Part shown: piece by piece, positions 1 through 6,574 of the stretch
Layout of the letters: every line of letters starts with the position of its first letter
Position numbering within the stretch: the stretch's first letter is position 1
From: an uncultured Burkholderiales bacterium
GTDB taxonomy: Bacteria; Pseudomonadota; Gammaproteobacteria; Burkholderiales; Burkholderiaceae
DNA length: 11,932 bases
Direction of reading: 5' to 3'
NCBI GenBank assembly: GCA_903845315.1
Contig: CAIMWY010000274.1
Location: forward strand, 1 to 11,932
Made by a program: the position numbers and the translations under genes
The notes under the pieces: generated by a model
The model's database searches: none
What the model saw: the letters and a program-made list of their open reading frames with translations, nothing else
What the model was told of the DNA's origin: nothing

Positions 1-1
1 C

Positions 2-661
2 ACGCGCGCAGGCGCCGAGATTGGCGTGGCCTCCACCAAGGCCTTCACCACCCAACTGGCCGGTTTGTTTTTGCTCACTCTGGCCTTGGCGCAAACCAAG
101 GGCCATTTGAGCGACGCGCAAGAGGCCCAACACCTCAAGGCCATGCGCCACCTGCCTGCAGCCTTGCAAGGGGTGCTCAGCTTAGAGCCACAGCTGATCG
201 CATGGGCGCAAGACTTTGCGTCCAAAGAAAACGCCTTGTTCTTGGGGCGTGGTACGCAGTACCCCATCGCGCTGGAAGGAGCCCTCAAGCTCAAAGAAAT
301 CACCTACATCCATGCCGAGGCCTATGCCGCGGGTGAACTCAAACACGGCCCCCTGGCCTTGGTGACCAGTGCCATGCCGGTGGTCACGGTGGCCCCCAAC
401 GACGCCTTGCTGGAGAAACTCAAAAGCAATATGCAAGAGGTGCGCGCGCGCGGTGGCGTGTTGTACGTGCTGGCCGACGGCGACACCCAAATTCAAAGCA
501 GCGAAGGCGTGCACGTCATTCGCATGCCCGAGCACTACGGCGTGCTCTCGCCCATCTTGCATGTGGTGCCGCTGCAATTGCTGGCCTACCACACGGCGTG
601 TGCGCGTGGCACCGATGTGGACAAGCCACGCAACTTGGCGAAGTCGGTGACGGTGGAGTGA
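2..661 (+). CDS. glmS: Glucosamine-6-phosphate synthase (isomerizing glutamine:fructose-6-phosphate aminotransferase), C-terminal part
   Basis: This gene is cut by the left edge; 219 residues remain of a protein that is normally about 610. The cytoplasmic enzyme converts fructose-6-phosphate and glutamine to glucosamine-6-phosphate, the first step towards UDP-GlcNAc for peptidoglycan and LPS. What is left covers the end of the first SIS sugar-isomerase domain ([13 protein letters not shown] at the edge) and the whole second SIS domain. The isomerase motif [20 protein letters not shown] lies at about 296-355 and carries the Glu and His used in ring opening and isomerisation. The chain ends in the family's canonical tail [11 protein letters not shown], whose Lys forms the Schiff base. 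The reading frame is open from base 2, so the Met encoded within GVASTK is internal and not a start. The N-terminal glutaminase domain lies outside the window. It is a housekeeping gene with no evident link to the operon downstream. Confidence 0.97.
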   Translation, partial: TRAGAEIGVASTKAFTTQLAGLFLLTLALAQTKGHLSDAQEAQHLKAMRHLPAALQGVLSLEPQLIAWAQDFASKENALFLGRGTQYPIALEGALKLKEITYIHAEAYAAGELKHGPLALVTSAMPVVTVAPNDALLEKLKSNMQEVRARGGVLYVLADGDTQIQSSEGVHVIRMPEHYGVLSPILHVVPLQLLAYHTACARGTDVDKPRNLAKSVTVE

Positions 662-710
662 TGTCGGTCGCTCCAAAGTTTCTTTTGAACTGGGATACTC
701 TTGGTCAACC

Positions 711-1460
711 ATGACCACCACTTCTCGCCCCACTTCGCTCCAAGCCCTGCTCCTGGTCCCCGGCCTGATGTGCGACGCCGCCGTCTGGGCCCCCTTGCTG
801 CCCGCGTTGGCGCCGCATGCCCAGTGCCACATCGTGGACCACGGCATGGCCGACAACTTGGGCACCATGGCCGAGCAGTTGCTGGCCACTGCACCGCCCA
901 CGTTTGCCTTGGCAGGCCACTCCATGGGGGGTCGGGTGGCACTCGAAGTGATGCGCCGAGCGCCCGAGCGCGTCACACGCTTGGCCCTGCTCGACACCGG
1001 CTACAAAGCCAAAGCCCCTGGGGCTGCAGGTGAAGAAGAGGCGCGCAAGCGCTATGCGCTGCTCGACATTGCCCGCACGCAGGGTGTGCGCGCGATGGCG
1101 CAGGTGTGGGTGCAAGGCATGGTGGCGCCCGAACGCTTGGGCGATGCCGCGTTGATCGAAGCCATCGTGGCCATGCTGGCGCGCAAGTCGGCCGATGTGT
1201 TTGCCCATCAAATTCAGGCCTTACTTAAGCGCCCCGACACCATGGACGTGTTGGCCACCTTGCGCATTCCCACTTTGGTGGCCTGTGGCCAGCAAGACAG
1301 TTGGTCGCCCGTGTCTCAGCACGAAGAAATCGCGTCCTACATCCCTGTGTGCCCACCGGTGCTCACCATCGCGCAAGCAGGGCACATGGCCACCATGGAG
1401 CGACCTGTGGCCTCGGCGCAGTTGCTGCTCGACTGGTTGTTGCAACCAGACCCGAAGTGA
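711..1460 (+). CDS. Alpha/beta-fold hydrolase, substrate unknown
   Basis: This is a 249-residue cytoplasmic alpha/beta hydrolase with no signal peptide. The triad is readable: nucleophile elbow GHSMGG with Ser71, acid Asp196 in GQQDSWSP, and His225 in AGHMATMERP. The N-terminal strand LLLVPGLMCD supplies the oxyanion-hole region, with Pro-Gly instead of the usual His-Gly. The lid (about 100-180) is helical. The length fits small esterase, lactonase or C-C hydrolase relatives. It lies 49 bp after glmS and upstream of the strong promoter at 1495-1523, so it is probably not part of the downstream operon. No convincing Shine-Dalgarno precedes the ATG at 711, but the reading starts just before the first beta strand and no better start exists. 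The specific reaction cannot be deduced. Confidence 0.85.
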   Translation: MTTTSRPTSLQALLLVPGLMCDAAVWAPLLPALAPHAQCHIVDHGMADNLGTMAEQLLATAPPTFALAGHSMGGRVALEVMRRAPERVTRLALLDTGYKAKAPGAAGEEEARKRYALLDIARTQGVRAMAQVWVQGMVAPERLGDAALIEAIVAMLARKSADVFAHQIQALLKRPDTMDVLATLRIPTLVACGQQDSWSPVSQHEEIASYIPVCPPVLTIAQAGHMATMERPVASAQLLLDWLLQPDPK

Positions 1461-1494
1461 CCGTTTAATAACCTTCAAAAGCTGCGGGCCATTC

Positions 1495-1523
1495 TTGACG
1501 CCCTTCGGTCTGGGGTCAATAAT
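1495..1523 (+). promoter_or_regulatory. Predicted sigma70-type promoter of the catabolic operon
   Basis: TTGACG at 1495-1500 matches the -35 consensus at five of six bases. AATAAT at 1518-1523 matches the -10 consensus at five of six. The spacer is exactly 17 bp. Transcription would start around 1529-1531, inside the left arm of the palindrome and about 55 bases before the ATPase start codon. It is the best promoter-like pair I see in the window. The prediction rests on sequence only. Confidence 0.65.
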
Positions 1524-1524
1524 A

Positions 1525-1557
1525 TTTCTTTAATGAATCAATGTTTCATTAAAGAAA
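1525..1557 (+). promoter_or_regulatory. 33-bp palindrome, predicted repressor operator (probably for the IclR-family protein encoded downstream)
   Basis: The arms TTTCTTTAATGAA (1525-1537) and TTCATTAAAGAAA (1545-1557) are perfect 13-bp inverted repeats. Two further spacer pairs (CA/TG) also match, so 15 of 16 base pairs about the centre at 1541 are symmetric. The core reads AATGAATCAATGTTTCATT. From memory, this resembles the GAAAC/GTTTC half-sites of IclR-family operators such as KdgR. It abuts the predicted -10 box and would cover the transcription start, the usual place for a repressor site. The AT-rich stem has no following T-run, which argues against a terminator. The assignment to the IclR protein at 6566-7360 is inferred because it is the only regulator in the window. 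Confidence 0.7.
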
Positions 1558-1573
1558 CAAATTCAGCGAATAC

Positions 1574-1578
1574 AGGAG
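1574..1578 (+). promoter_or_regulatory. Ribosome-binding site of the ABC ATPase gene
   Basis: AGGAG lies six bases before the ATG at 1585. It supports that start codon and a leader of about 55 nt from the predicted transcription start. Confidence 0.75.
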
Positions 1579-1584
1579 TTCCGT

Positions 1585-2388
1585 ATGAGCGCAGCGCAGG
1601 CCGTCACCCCGGCCATTGAATTCATTGGTGTTGACAAGCGATTTGGCATTCCCGGCACACCCTCTGAGGTGTTGGCTGCGCGAGATGTGACATTTGCCAT
1701 CGCACCCGGCGAAGTGGTCTCCATCATCGGTCCCTCAGGCTGCGGCAAAAGCACCTTGCTCAACATAGGCTCAGGCTTGGCCAAGCCGAGTGCGGGCATG
1801 GTCAAAGTAGCAGGCGAAGTGGTCAACGGCCCCAATTCACATGTGGCCTTCATGCTGCAAAAAGATTTGCTCATGCCCTGGCGCACGATTGCGCAAAACA
1901 TCGAGTTTGGTTTGGAGTTGCGGGGTGTCGGTGCGACGCAGCGTCAGAAAGTCTCCACGCAGTTGATCGCGCAATGTCACCTCACCGGGTTTGGTGGTCA
2001 TTACCCGCACCAACTCTCGGGGGGGATGCGCCAACGTGCGGCCTTGGCCCGTACCTTGGCCATCGACCCCGTGGTGTTGTTGATGGATGAGCCGTTTTCT
2101 GCGCTCGATGCACAAACCAAAATGATCTTGCAACAAGATTTGGCACGCACTGTGTCTGAACAAGGCAAGACCGTGTTGTTCATCACCCATGACTTGGCCG
2201 AGGCGGTGGCCTTGTCCGATCGCATTCTGGTCATGAGCGAGCGACCTGGCACCATCATTGAACAAATCACCGTCGACATTCCCGGACGTGACAACCCCAT
2301 GCAGCGACGCAAAGACGACCGAGTCGGTCGCTATGTGGCCCGCTTGATGGAGTTGCTCAAACTCGACGCCAACACCGAGGTGCATTGA
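1585..2388 (+). CDS. ABC transporter ATP-binding protein, NitT/TauT (nitrate/sulfonate/taurine) family
   Basis: This 267-residue ATPase belongs to an importer and works on the inner face of the cytoplasmic membrane. All ATPase motifs are intact: Walker A GPSGCGKST (49-57), Q-loop Gln92 in FMLQKDLLMPWRT, signature LSGGM (144-148), Walker B VLLMDEP (164-170), D-loop SALD (172-175) and H-loop His202. The LLMPWRT segment after the Q-loop and the overall length are typical of the SsuB/TauB/NrtD group, which serves importers of nitrate, sulfonates, pyrimidine precursors, aromatic acids and similar compounds. The family alone does not reveal the substrate. It is the first gene behind the predicted promoter and operator, with its own AGGAG site. 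The binding protein follows after 54 bp and the permease after that, so the importer is complete. Confidence 0.93.
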   Translation: MSAAQAVTPAIEFIGVDKRFGIPGTPSEVLAARDVTFAIAPGEVVSIIGPSGCGKSTLLNIGSGLAKPSAGMVKVAGEVVNGPNSHVAFMLQKDLLMPWRTIAQNIEFGLELRGVGATQRQKVSTQLIAQCHLTGFGGHYPHQLSGGMRQRAALARTLAIDPVVLLMDEPFSALDAQTKMILQQDLARTVSEQGKTVLFITHDLAEAVALSDRILVMSERPGTIIEQITVDIPGRDNPMQRRKDDRVGRYVARLMELLKLDANTEVH

Positions 2389-2430
2389 CGCACCCAACCG
2401 ATTTTTCTCAACGCTTCTTCACACCACCCT

Positions 2431-2435
2431 AGGAG
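2431..2435 (+). promoter_or_regulatory. Ribosome-binding site of the ABC substrate-binding protein gene
   Basis: AGGAG is placed seven bases before the ATG at 2443. It fixes the start ahead of the signal peptide. The 54-bp gap before this gene (2389-2442) holds no recognisable promoter or terminator. An independent strong ribosome-binding site here fits the high dose usually needed for periplasmic binding proteins. Confidence 0.7.
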
Positions 2436-2442
2436 TCATTAC

Positions 2443-3447
2443 ATGCGCCAGTTCATATCCGCTTCAAAGAGTCGACGTCTCACCTTGGCACTGATGGCTG
2501 CGGCCACGTTGGCCCTACCCACAATGTCACGTGCCCAAGCGTTGCAAGAAATCACTTACCTTTTGCCGGCACCCAGCACCTTGCCTGCGTTCGGTCCTTG
2601 GATGATTGCTCAGGCCAAAGGCTATTACGCCGCCGAAGGCTTGGATGTGAAATTCGTCACTGGCCGTGGTGGCGTGGATGTGGCCAAACAAGTCGGTGCT
2701 GGCAACGCCGTGATTGGCGGCGCCATTGGCGACACACCCATCATTGCGCGTGCCCAAGGTATTCCGGTCAAGGCGGTGGCCGTGTTGGGCGCAGGTTCGC
2801 TCACGCAGTTGGTGACGCACAAAGACGAAAAAATTGAAAGCCCCCGCGAGCTCAAAGGCAAAACCGTGACCGTGTTGGCCTACACCGATACCACCTATTA
2901 CGCCTTGCTCGGCATGCTCAGCAAAGTGGGCTTGACCAAGAACGACGTCAACATCCAGGCCGCCGGCCCGGCGGGTGTGTGGCAGCAGTTTGCCGCCAAA
3001 AAAGCGGTGGGTATGGCGGGCGTGCCTGATTGGACTGTGAGTTCCATGGAAGCTGGCGCTCAGGTCGACATCTTGCCCGCAGATGTTTACTTCAAGAGCA
3101 TGGCCCAAGCCATCTTGGCGTCTGACGAGACGATCCAAAAGAACCCGCAACTCATTCAAAAGCTGGTGCGCGCCACCGTCAAAGGCATGAAAGACATCAT
3201 GGCTGACCCCAAGGCCGCCACCGCGGTGTACGTGGCCCATGTGCCTGCGCACAAAGGCAAAGAAGCATCCATCTTGAAAGCCTTTGAGATGTACAACCAA
3301 TACGTTTACGCCAAGCAAAAAGTGCCCGGTCAAATGGACGAAGCGCGCTTGTCCGAGTTGCAAAAGTTTTATGTCGACAACGGTGTGGTGCCCAAAGCCG
3401 CGCCTTTGAAAGACCTCTATACCAACCAGTTCGTCTCAGGAAAGTAA
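2443..3447 (+). CDS. Periplasmic substrate-binding protein of the NitT/TauT-type ABC importer (NMT1/THI5-like)
   Basis: This 334-residue protein captures the substrate in the periplasm and hands it to the permease at 3455-4240. A Sec signal peptide is clear: a basic start (MRQF...KSRR), a hydrophobic core (LTLALMAAATLALP) and a likely cleavage after AQA at residue 33. The mature part starts with a beta strand (EITYLLPAPS), then PWMIAQAKGYYAAEGLDVKFV (about 53-73), which is the hallmark of the SsuA/TauA/NMT1-like fold. GGVDVAKQVGAGNAVIGGAIGDTPIIARAQGIPVKAVAV follows and shapes the ligand cleft. The GVWQQFAAKKAVGMAGVPDW segment belongs to the second lobe. No lipobox is present, so it is a soluble periplasmic protein. 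The ligand cannot be predicted. Related proteins bind sulfonates, nitrate, aminopyrimidines or aromatic acids. Confidence 0.9.
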   Translation: MRQFISASKSRRLTLALMAAATLALPTMSRAQALQEITYLLPAPSTLPAFGPWMIAQAKGYYAAEGLDVKFVTGRGGVDVAKQVGAGNAVIGGAIGDTPIIARAQGIPVKAVAVLGAGSLTQLVTHKDEKIESPRELKGKTVTVLAYTDTTYYALLGMLSKVGLTKNDVNIQAAGPAGVWQQFAAKKAVGMAGVPDWTVSSMEAGAQVDILPADVYFKSMAQAILASDETIQKNPQLIQKLVRATVKGMKDIMADPKAATAVYVAHVPAHKGKEASILKAFEMYNQYVYAKQKVPGQMDEARLSELQKFYVDNGVVPKAAPLKDLYTNQFVSGK

Positions 3448-3454
3448 GCCATTC

Positions 3455-4240
3455 ATGAGCGAACAACGCGAAAGTCTTGTCACCACCGGCATGAGCGTGG
3501 CTGTGCTGGTTGTATTTCTTGCTGCCTGGGAATGGGGGCCCGCATGGCTGGGCGTGCCCGAGTTCGTGTTGCCGCGCTTGACCACGGTGTGTGCTGAGGC
3601 GGTGCGCATCTGGGATGCAGAAAAACTGATGTGGCATGCGGGCATCACCGCCGCCGAGGTGGTGTTGGGCTTTGTGTTGGGCGCCATCATGGGGGCCCTG
3701 ATTGGCTACGCCTTAGGGCTGTCGCCGCGGGTGGAAGCCGTGTTGTCGCCCTATTTGCTGGCCTTGCAAATTGCACCCAAGGTGGCCTTTGCGCCCTTGT
3801 TTGTGATGTGGTTGGGCTACACCATGTACCCCAAAATATTGGTGGCTGTGCTGATTGTGTTTTTCCCGGTGCTCATCAACGTGCTGTCGGCCATGCGCAC
3901 CATGGACCACGACATGATCAACCTGGCACGTTCGTTTTCGGCCACCCGCTTGCAAGTGTTTCGCATGGTCGAGTACCCCACCACCATGCCTGCTTTGTTT
4001 TCGGGCTTGCGCATTGCCAGCACCTTGGCCGTGATCGGTGTGGTGGTGGGAGAGTTGGTGGGCGGCAACATGGGTCTGGGATACCTGTTGGTCTTCTTTG
4101 AAGGCCAGGGCAACACCGCGGCTGTGTTCGTGGTCATTGGGGCCCTGACAGTGATTGGCATCGTGGCCTACTACGCTGTGGCCTTGGCCGAGCGGCGTGT
4201 GTTGCATTACTTGCCCAGCGCCGAACGGCGCAGTGCATGA
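3455..4240 (+). CDS. ABC transporter permease, NitT/TauT family
   Basis: This 261-residue inner-membrane permease has about six hydrophobic segments (roughly 11-27, 68-88, 98-118, 125-145, 188-212, 222-243). The cytoplasmic coupling loop with the EAA-type motif is at about 158-187 (ARSFSATRLQVFRMVEYPTT), where the ATPase docks. It fits BPD_transp_1 permeases of the SsuC/TauC type and would act as a homodimer, since only one permease gene is present. The start is seven bases after the binding-protein stop. Its likely ribosome site AGGAAAG (3438-3444) lies inside the end of that gene. The stop overlaps the SDR start by ATGA, so the two genes are probably translationally coupled, which links the importer directly to the catabolic genes. 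Confidence 0.93.
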   Translation: MSEQRESLVTTGMSVAVLVVFLAAWEWGPAWLGVPEFVLPRLTTVCAEAVRIWDAEKLMWHAGITAAEVVLGFVLGAIMGALIGYALGLSPRVEAVLSPYLLALQIAPKVAFAPLFVMWLGYTMYPKILVAVLIVFFPVLINVLSAMRTMDHDMINLARSFSATRLQVFRMVEYPTTMPALFSGLRIASTLAVIGVVVGELVGGNMGLGYLLVFFEGQGNTAAVFVVIGALTVIGIVAYYAVALAERRVLHYLPSAERRSA

Positions 4241-5022
4241 GTGGGCTAGCTATGACGGCTGCTAGCACACCCACTCCAGAGATCTTGCTGACCGATCGCC
4301 GTGTGTTGGTCACGGGCGGTGCCCGTGGCTTGGGCGAAGCTTTTGTGCGCGCCCTGGTGCAAGCCGGGGCCCGTGTGGTCATCAGCGATGTGCTGCACGA
4401 GCGCGGCCAAGCTCTGGCCAACGAACTGGGCCACGTCACCCACTACCTGCCCATGGACATGTCAGACCCCGCTGCCGTCAAGGCTGGGGTGAACGCCGCT
4501 GCAGCCCATTGGGGCGGCTTAGACGGTTTGGTCAACAACGCCGCCATCACCAACTCGGGCGGCAAAAACATGGACGAACTCAGCGTCGACACCTGGGACC
4601 ATGTGATGGCTGTCAACGTGCGCGGCCCATGGTTGGCCACCGTCGCGGCCACGCCGCACTTGGCCGCCAGCGGCACGGGCCGTGTGGTCAACCTCGCGTC
4701 CGACACCGCCTTGTGGGGTGCGCCGCGCTTGATGGCCTATGTGTCCAGCAAAGGCGCGGTCATGGCCATGACGCGCTCCATGGCCCGGGAGCTTGGGCCC
4801 CAAGGGATCACCGTCAACGCGGTGGCGCCGGGCTTGACCTTGGTCGAAGCCACCGAGTACGTGCCCGAAGTCCGCCACCAGTTCTACGCCCAAGGCCGTG
4901 CCATCGAACGCGCCCAAGTGCCCGGCGACGTGACCGCCATCGTGCTGTTTTTGTTATCCCGCAGCAGCGGCTATGTGACGGGGCAAGTCTTGCCCGTCAA
5001 TGGCGGCTTTGTGATGAATTAA
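4237..5022 (+). CDS. Short-chain dehydrogenase/reductase (SDR), NAD(P)-dependent, substrate unknown
   Basis: This 261-residue classical SDR oxidises an alcohol or reduces a ketone in the cytoplasm. It shows the cofactor motif TGGARGLG (26-33), Asp51 at the end of beta-2 (which favours NAD over NADP), NNAA (100-103), and the tetrad Asn127, Ser155, Tyr168 and Lys172 (YVSSK). The loop after beta-6 reads APGLTLVEATEY. The C-terminus ends TGQVLPVNGGFVMN, as usual in the family. The start at 4237 gives an ATGA overlap with the permease. An alternative start at 4252 (Met6) lies in the loop of a small hairpin. Residues 1-18 precede the Rossmann fold, so either start gives a complete domain. The place after the importer suggests it acts early on the imported compound or an intermediate. 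Confidence 0.92.
   Translation: MSGLAMTAASTPTPEILLTDRRVLVTGGARGLGEAFVRALVQAGARVVISDVLHERGQALANELGHVTHYLPMDMSDPAAVKAGVNAAAAHWGGLDGLVNNAAITNSGGKNMDELSVDTWDHVMAVNVRGPWLATVAATPHLAASGTGRVVNLASDTALWGAPRLMAYVSSKGAVMAMTRSMARELGPQGITVNAVAPGLTLVEATEYVPEVRHQFYAQGRAIERAQVPGDVTAIVLFLLSRSSGYVTGQVLPVNGGFVMN
4241..4274 (+). repeat. Imperfect hairpin with two GCTAGC copies at the SDR start
   Basis: GCTAGC at 4245-4250 and again at 4261-4266 can pair. The stem may be extended by GTGG (4241-4244) with CCAC (4271-4274) across a 4-base bulge. The loop contains the in-frame ATG at 4252. The structure is small and could be chance. If real, it could affect the choice between the two SDR start codons. Confidence 0.3.
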
Positions 5023-5032
5023 CCCTGTTCTC

Positions 5033-5039
5033 AAGGAGA
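5033..5039 (+). promoter_or_regulatory. Strong ribosome-binding site of the cupin gene
   Basis: AAGGAGA sits five bases before the ATG at 5045. It is the closest match to the anti-Shine-Dalgarno sequence among the genes in the window, and it fixes this start. Confidence 0.8.
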
Positions 5040-5044
5040 CCCCC

Positions 5045-5635
5045 ATGACCACCACCCCAGCTGCCAACCAACCCGTGTTCAACGAACGCGGCCTGATGGA
5101 TGCCCTCATCCCACCTGAAGCCGAGATCCAGCGCAGCTTGATGCCTGCCAGCGGCCAAGACTTAGGCGCATGGCTCGAGTCGCGCGTGGCGCGCTTTGCC
5201 ACCCGCAGCTACGACTGGGACGCACTGGCGTTCCAAGCCAAAGTAGACCCGCGTTACCGCCGCGCCCAAATGCGCTACATGGGGACCGGCGCCACCGGCG
5301 TGGCCAGCGACAACAACACCGTGCCTTCGGCGCACTTCACCTTCTCCACCATGGTCATTCCGGCCGGTGGCATTGGTCCCTCACACATCCACTACGACGT
5401 GGAAGAGGTGTTCTTTGTGCTGCGCGGCAAAATGAAAATCGTGTGCGAAAAAGACGGCCAGCGCTGGGAGTCGATCCTGCATGAGCGCGACCTCATCTCT
5501 GTGCCACCCGGCGTGTACCGCGAAGAAGTCAACATCACCGACGAAGACGCGCTCATGTGCGTCATGCTGGGCACCCCCAAGCCCATCACCCCCACCTATC
5601 CGCCTGAGCACCCGCTCTCCAAAGTCAAGCGCTGA
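5045..5635 (+). CDS. Cupin-domain protein with an altered second metal motif
   Basis: This 196-residue cytoplasmic protein has a single C-terminal cupin barrel (about 95-178) behind a roughly 90-residue N-terminal region I do not recognise. Cupin motif 1 is complete: His114, His116, Glu121 and Gly128 in GPSHIHYDVEEVFFVLRG. Motif 2 reads DLISVPPGVYREEVN (149-163), where the position usually held by the metal-binding His is Arg159. With His-His-Glu only, a metal site may still exist with three protein ligands, or the protein may be a non-metal isomerase or binding protein. Cupins in catabolic operons include dioxygenases, isomerases and decarboxylases, and the sequence does not choose among them. 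It lies between the SDR (22 bp) and the second hydrolase (11 bp). Confidence 0.85.
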   Translation: MTTTPAANQPVFNERGLMDALIPPEAEIQRSLMPASGQDLGAWLESRVARFATRSYDWDALAFQAKVDPRYRRAQMRYMGTGATGVASDNNTVPSAHFTFSTMVIPAGGIGPSHIHYDVEEVFFVLRGKMKIVCEKDGQRWESILHERDLISVPPGVYREEVNITDEDALMCVMLGTPKPITPTYPPEHPLSKVKR

Positions 5636-5646
5636 AACCCAGCCCC

Positions 5647-6555
5647 ATGACGGCCGCCACCGATCTCCAGCATCGTCTGCAAGCCCATGCGCTGCAACAG
5701 GTCGACACCGCCTTGGGCACGGTGCAATACCGCCATGCCGGTGCGTCGATCAAGCAGACCACGCATGTGCTGCTTCACGGCATTGGCTCGGGTTCAGGCA
5801 GTTGGTTGATGCAACTCGAAGCGGCGACCCAGTCGCTGCGTCATGCTGCGGCAGACGCCAAGTCGCATGGTTCGGCCGCAGTGCCGTTGCAAGCCCTCGG
5901 CCTGCTGGCTTGGGAAGCACCGGGCTATGGCGCTTCAACACCCGTGACGCCCGCCGAGCCTTTGCCGCGTGACTACGCCGCGCATGTGTGGGCCTGGTTG
6001 GACGTCTTGGGCATCACCCATCCCATCACCTTGGTGGGTCATTCGCTGGGCGCCTTGATGGCTGCCAGCGCAGCGGCTGCGCAGCCCGCACGCGTGTCGC
6101 GTCTGGTGTTGCTGGCACCCGCGCAAGGCTATGGCTTGGCCGATGCTGCGCTGCGCGCACAAAAACGCGACGACCGCTTGCACGCGCTCAACACCTTAGG
6201 GCCCCAGGGCATGGCCAGCAAACGCGGAGTGGCCATGTTGTCGCCCCAGGCCAGCCCCGAGCAACTGGCTTTTGTGCAACACATCATGGCGCAGGTGCAT
6301 CCCGCCGGATACACCCAAGCCACCCACATGCTGTCGCAGGGCGATGTCGCCACCAACTTGCAGCATGGCACCGCCCCCTTGACCATTGCCAGCGGCCGTG
6401 CCGATGGCATCACGCCCATGGCAGGTTGCCAAGCCTTGGCGGCGCGCTTGGGGCTTGCCTGGCACGACCTGGGCGATGTGGGGCACGCTTGCGCCCTCGA
6501 AGGCGCGCAAGCTGTCAATGCCTTGCTCGGTCTTGCCGCAACCACCCCACCATGA
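5647..6555 (+). CDS. Alpha/beta-fold hydrolase, resembling C-C bond (meta-cleavage-product) or ester hydrolases
   Basis: This 302-residue cytoplasmic hydrolase has an intact triad: Ser133 in GHSLG (131-135), Asp253 in SGRADGITP and His280 in GDVGHACALE. The oxyanion motif is HGIGSGSGSW (44-53), and the HGxGSG.SW pattern is shared with hydrolases of aromatic ring-cleavage pathways and with some esterases. Compared with typical members, there are about 15-20 extra residues, rich in Ala and His, before the strand LGLLAWEAPGYG (about 64-83). The helical lid spans about 160-240. No good ribosome site precedes the ATG at 5647, only 11 bp from the cupin stop, so expression may rely on coupling. It probably hydrolyses a pathway intermediate, but ester, amide, lactone and C-C substrates are all possible. 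Confidence 0.88.
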   Translation: MTAATDLQHRLQAHALQQVDTALGTVQYRHAGASIKQTTHVLLHGIGSGSGSWLMQLEAATQSLRHAAADAKSHGSAAVPLQALGLLAWEAPGYGASTPVTPAEPLPRDYAAHVWAWLDVLGITHPITLVGHSLGALMAASAAAAQPARVSRLVLLAPAQGYGLADAALRAQKRDDRLHALNTLGPQGMASKRGVAMLSPQASPEQLAFVQHIMAQVHPAGYTQATHMLSQGDVATNLQHGTAPLTIASGRADGITPMAGCQALAARLGLAWHDLGDVGHACALEGAQAVNALLGLAATTPP

Positions 6556-6574
6556 CAGCCGCACCATGACAGCC
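6548..6574 (+). repeat. 14-bp tandem duplication spanning the hydrolase stop and the IclR start
   Basis: CACCATGACAGCC occurs at 6548-6560 and again at 6562-6574, a period of 14 bases. Each copy contains an ATGA. The first ATG (6552) overlaps the hydrolase TGA but reads only five codons (MTAAP) before a TGA at 6567-6569. That TGA overlaps the second ATG (6566), which is the true IclR start. Because 14 is not a multiple of three, the duplication moves the start downstream and leaves a mini-cistron between the genes. Confidence 0.75.

Larger units (their letters stand above)
1461..1584 (+). other. Regulatory intergenic region ahead of the operon
   Basis: This 124-bp region is the largest non-coding gap in the window and is more AT-rich in its right half than the genes around it. 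It contains the promoter, the palindromic operator and the ribosome-binding site listed separately. I find no convincing intrinsic terminator for the preceding hydrolase gene: the GC-rich stretch at 1480-1515 forms only a weak 4-bp stem and has no T-run. Confidence 0.7.

Noticed and set aside
26..661. glmS fragment starting at an internal Met-like codon
   Set aside because: The frame stays open to the window edge with family residues ([11 protein letters not shown]). The codon is an internal GTG, so the gene is simply cut by the edge.
182..997. Minus-strand open frame across the glmS end and the start of the hydrolase
   Set aside because: It runs through two well-supported + strand genes and shows only low-complexity composition, with no ribosome site or family motif.
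1525..1557. Palindrome as an intrinsic terminator of the upstream hydrolase
   Set aside because: The stem is AT-rich with no T-run on the + strand side, and it sits directly downstream of a promoter-like pair. An operator fits better.
6386..6565. Upstream extension of the IclR protein by 60 residues
   Set aside because: It lies wholly in the hydrolase gene in another frame. The extra residues (MPAAVPMASRPWQVAK...) do not fit an IclR N-terminus, which starts normally at 6566.
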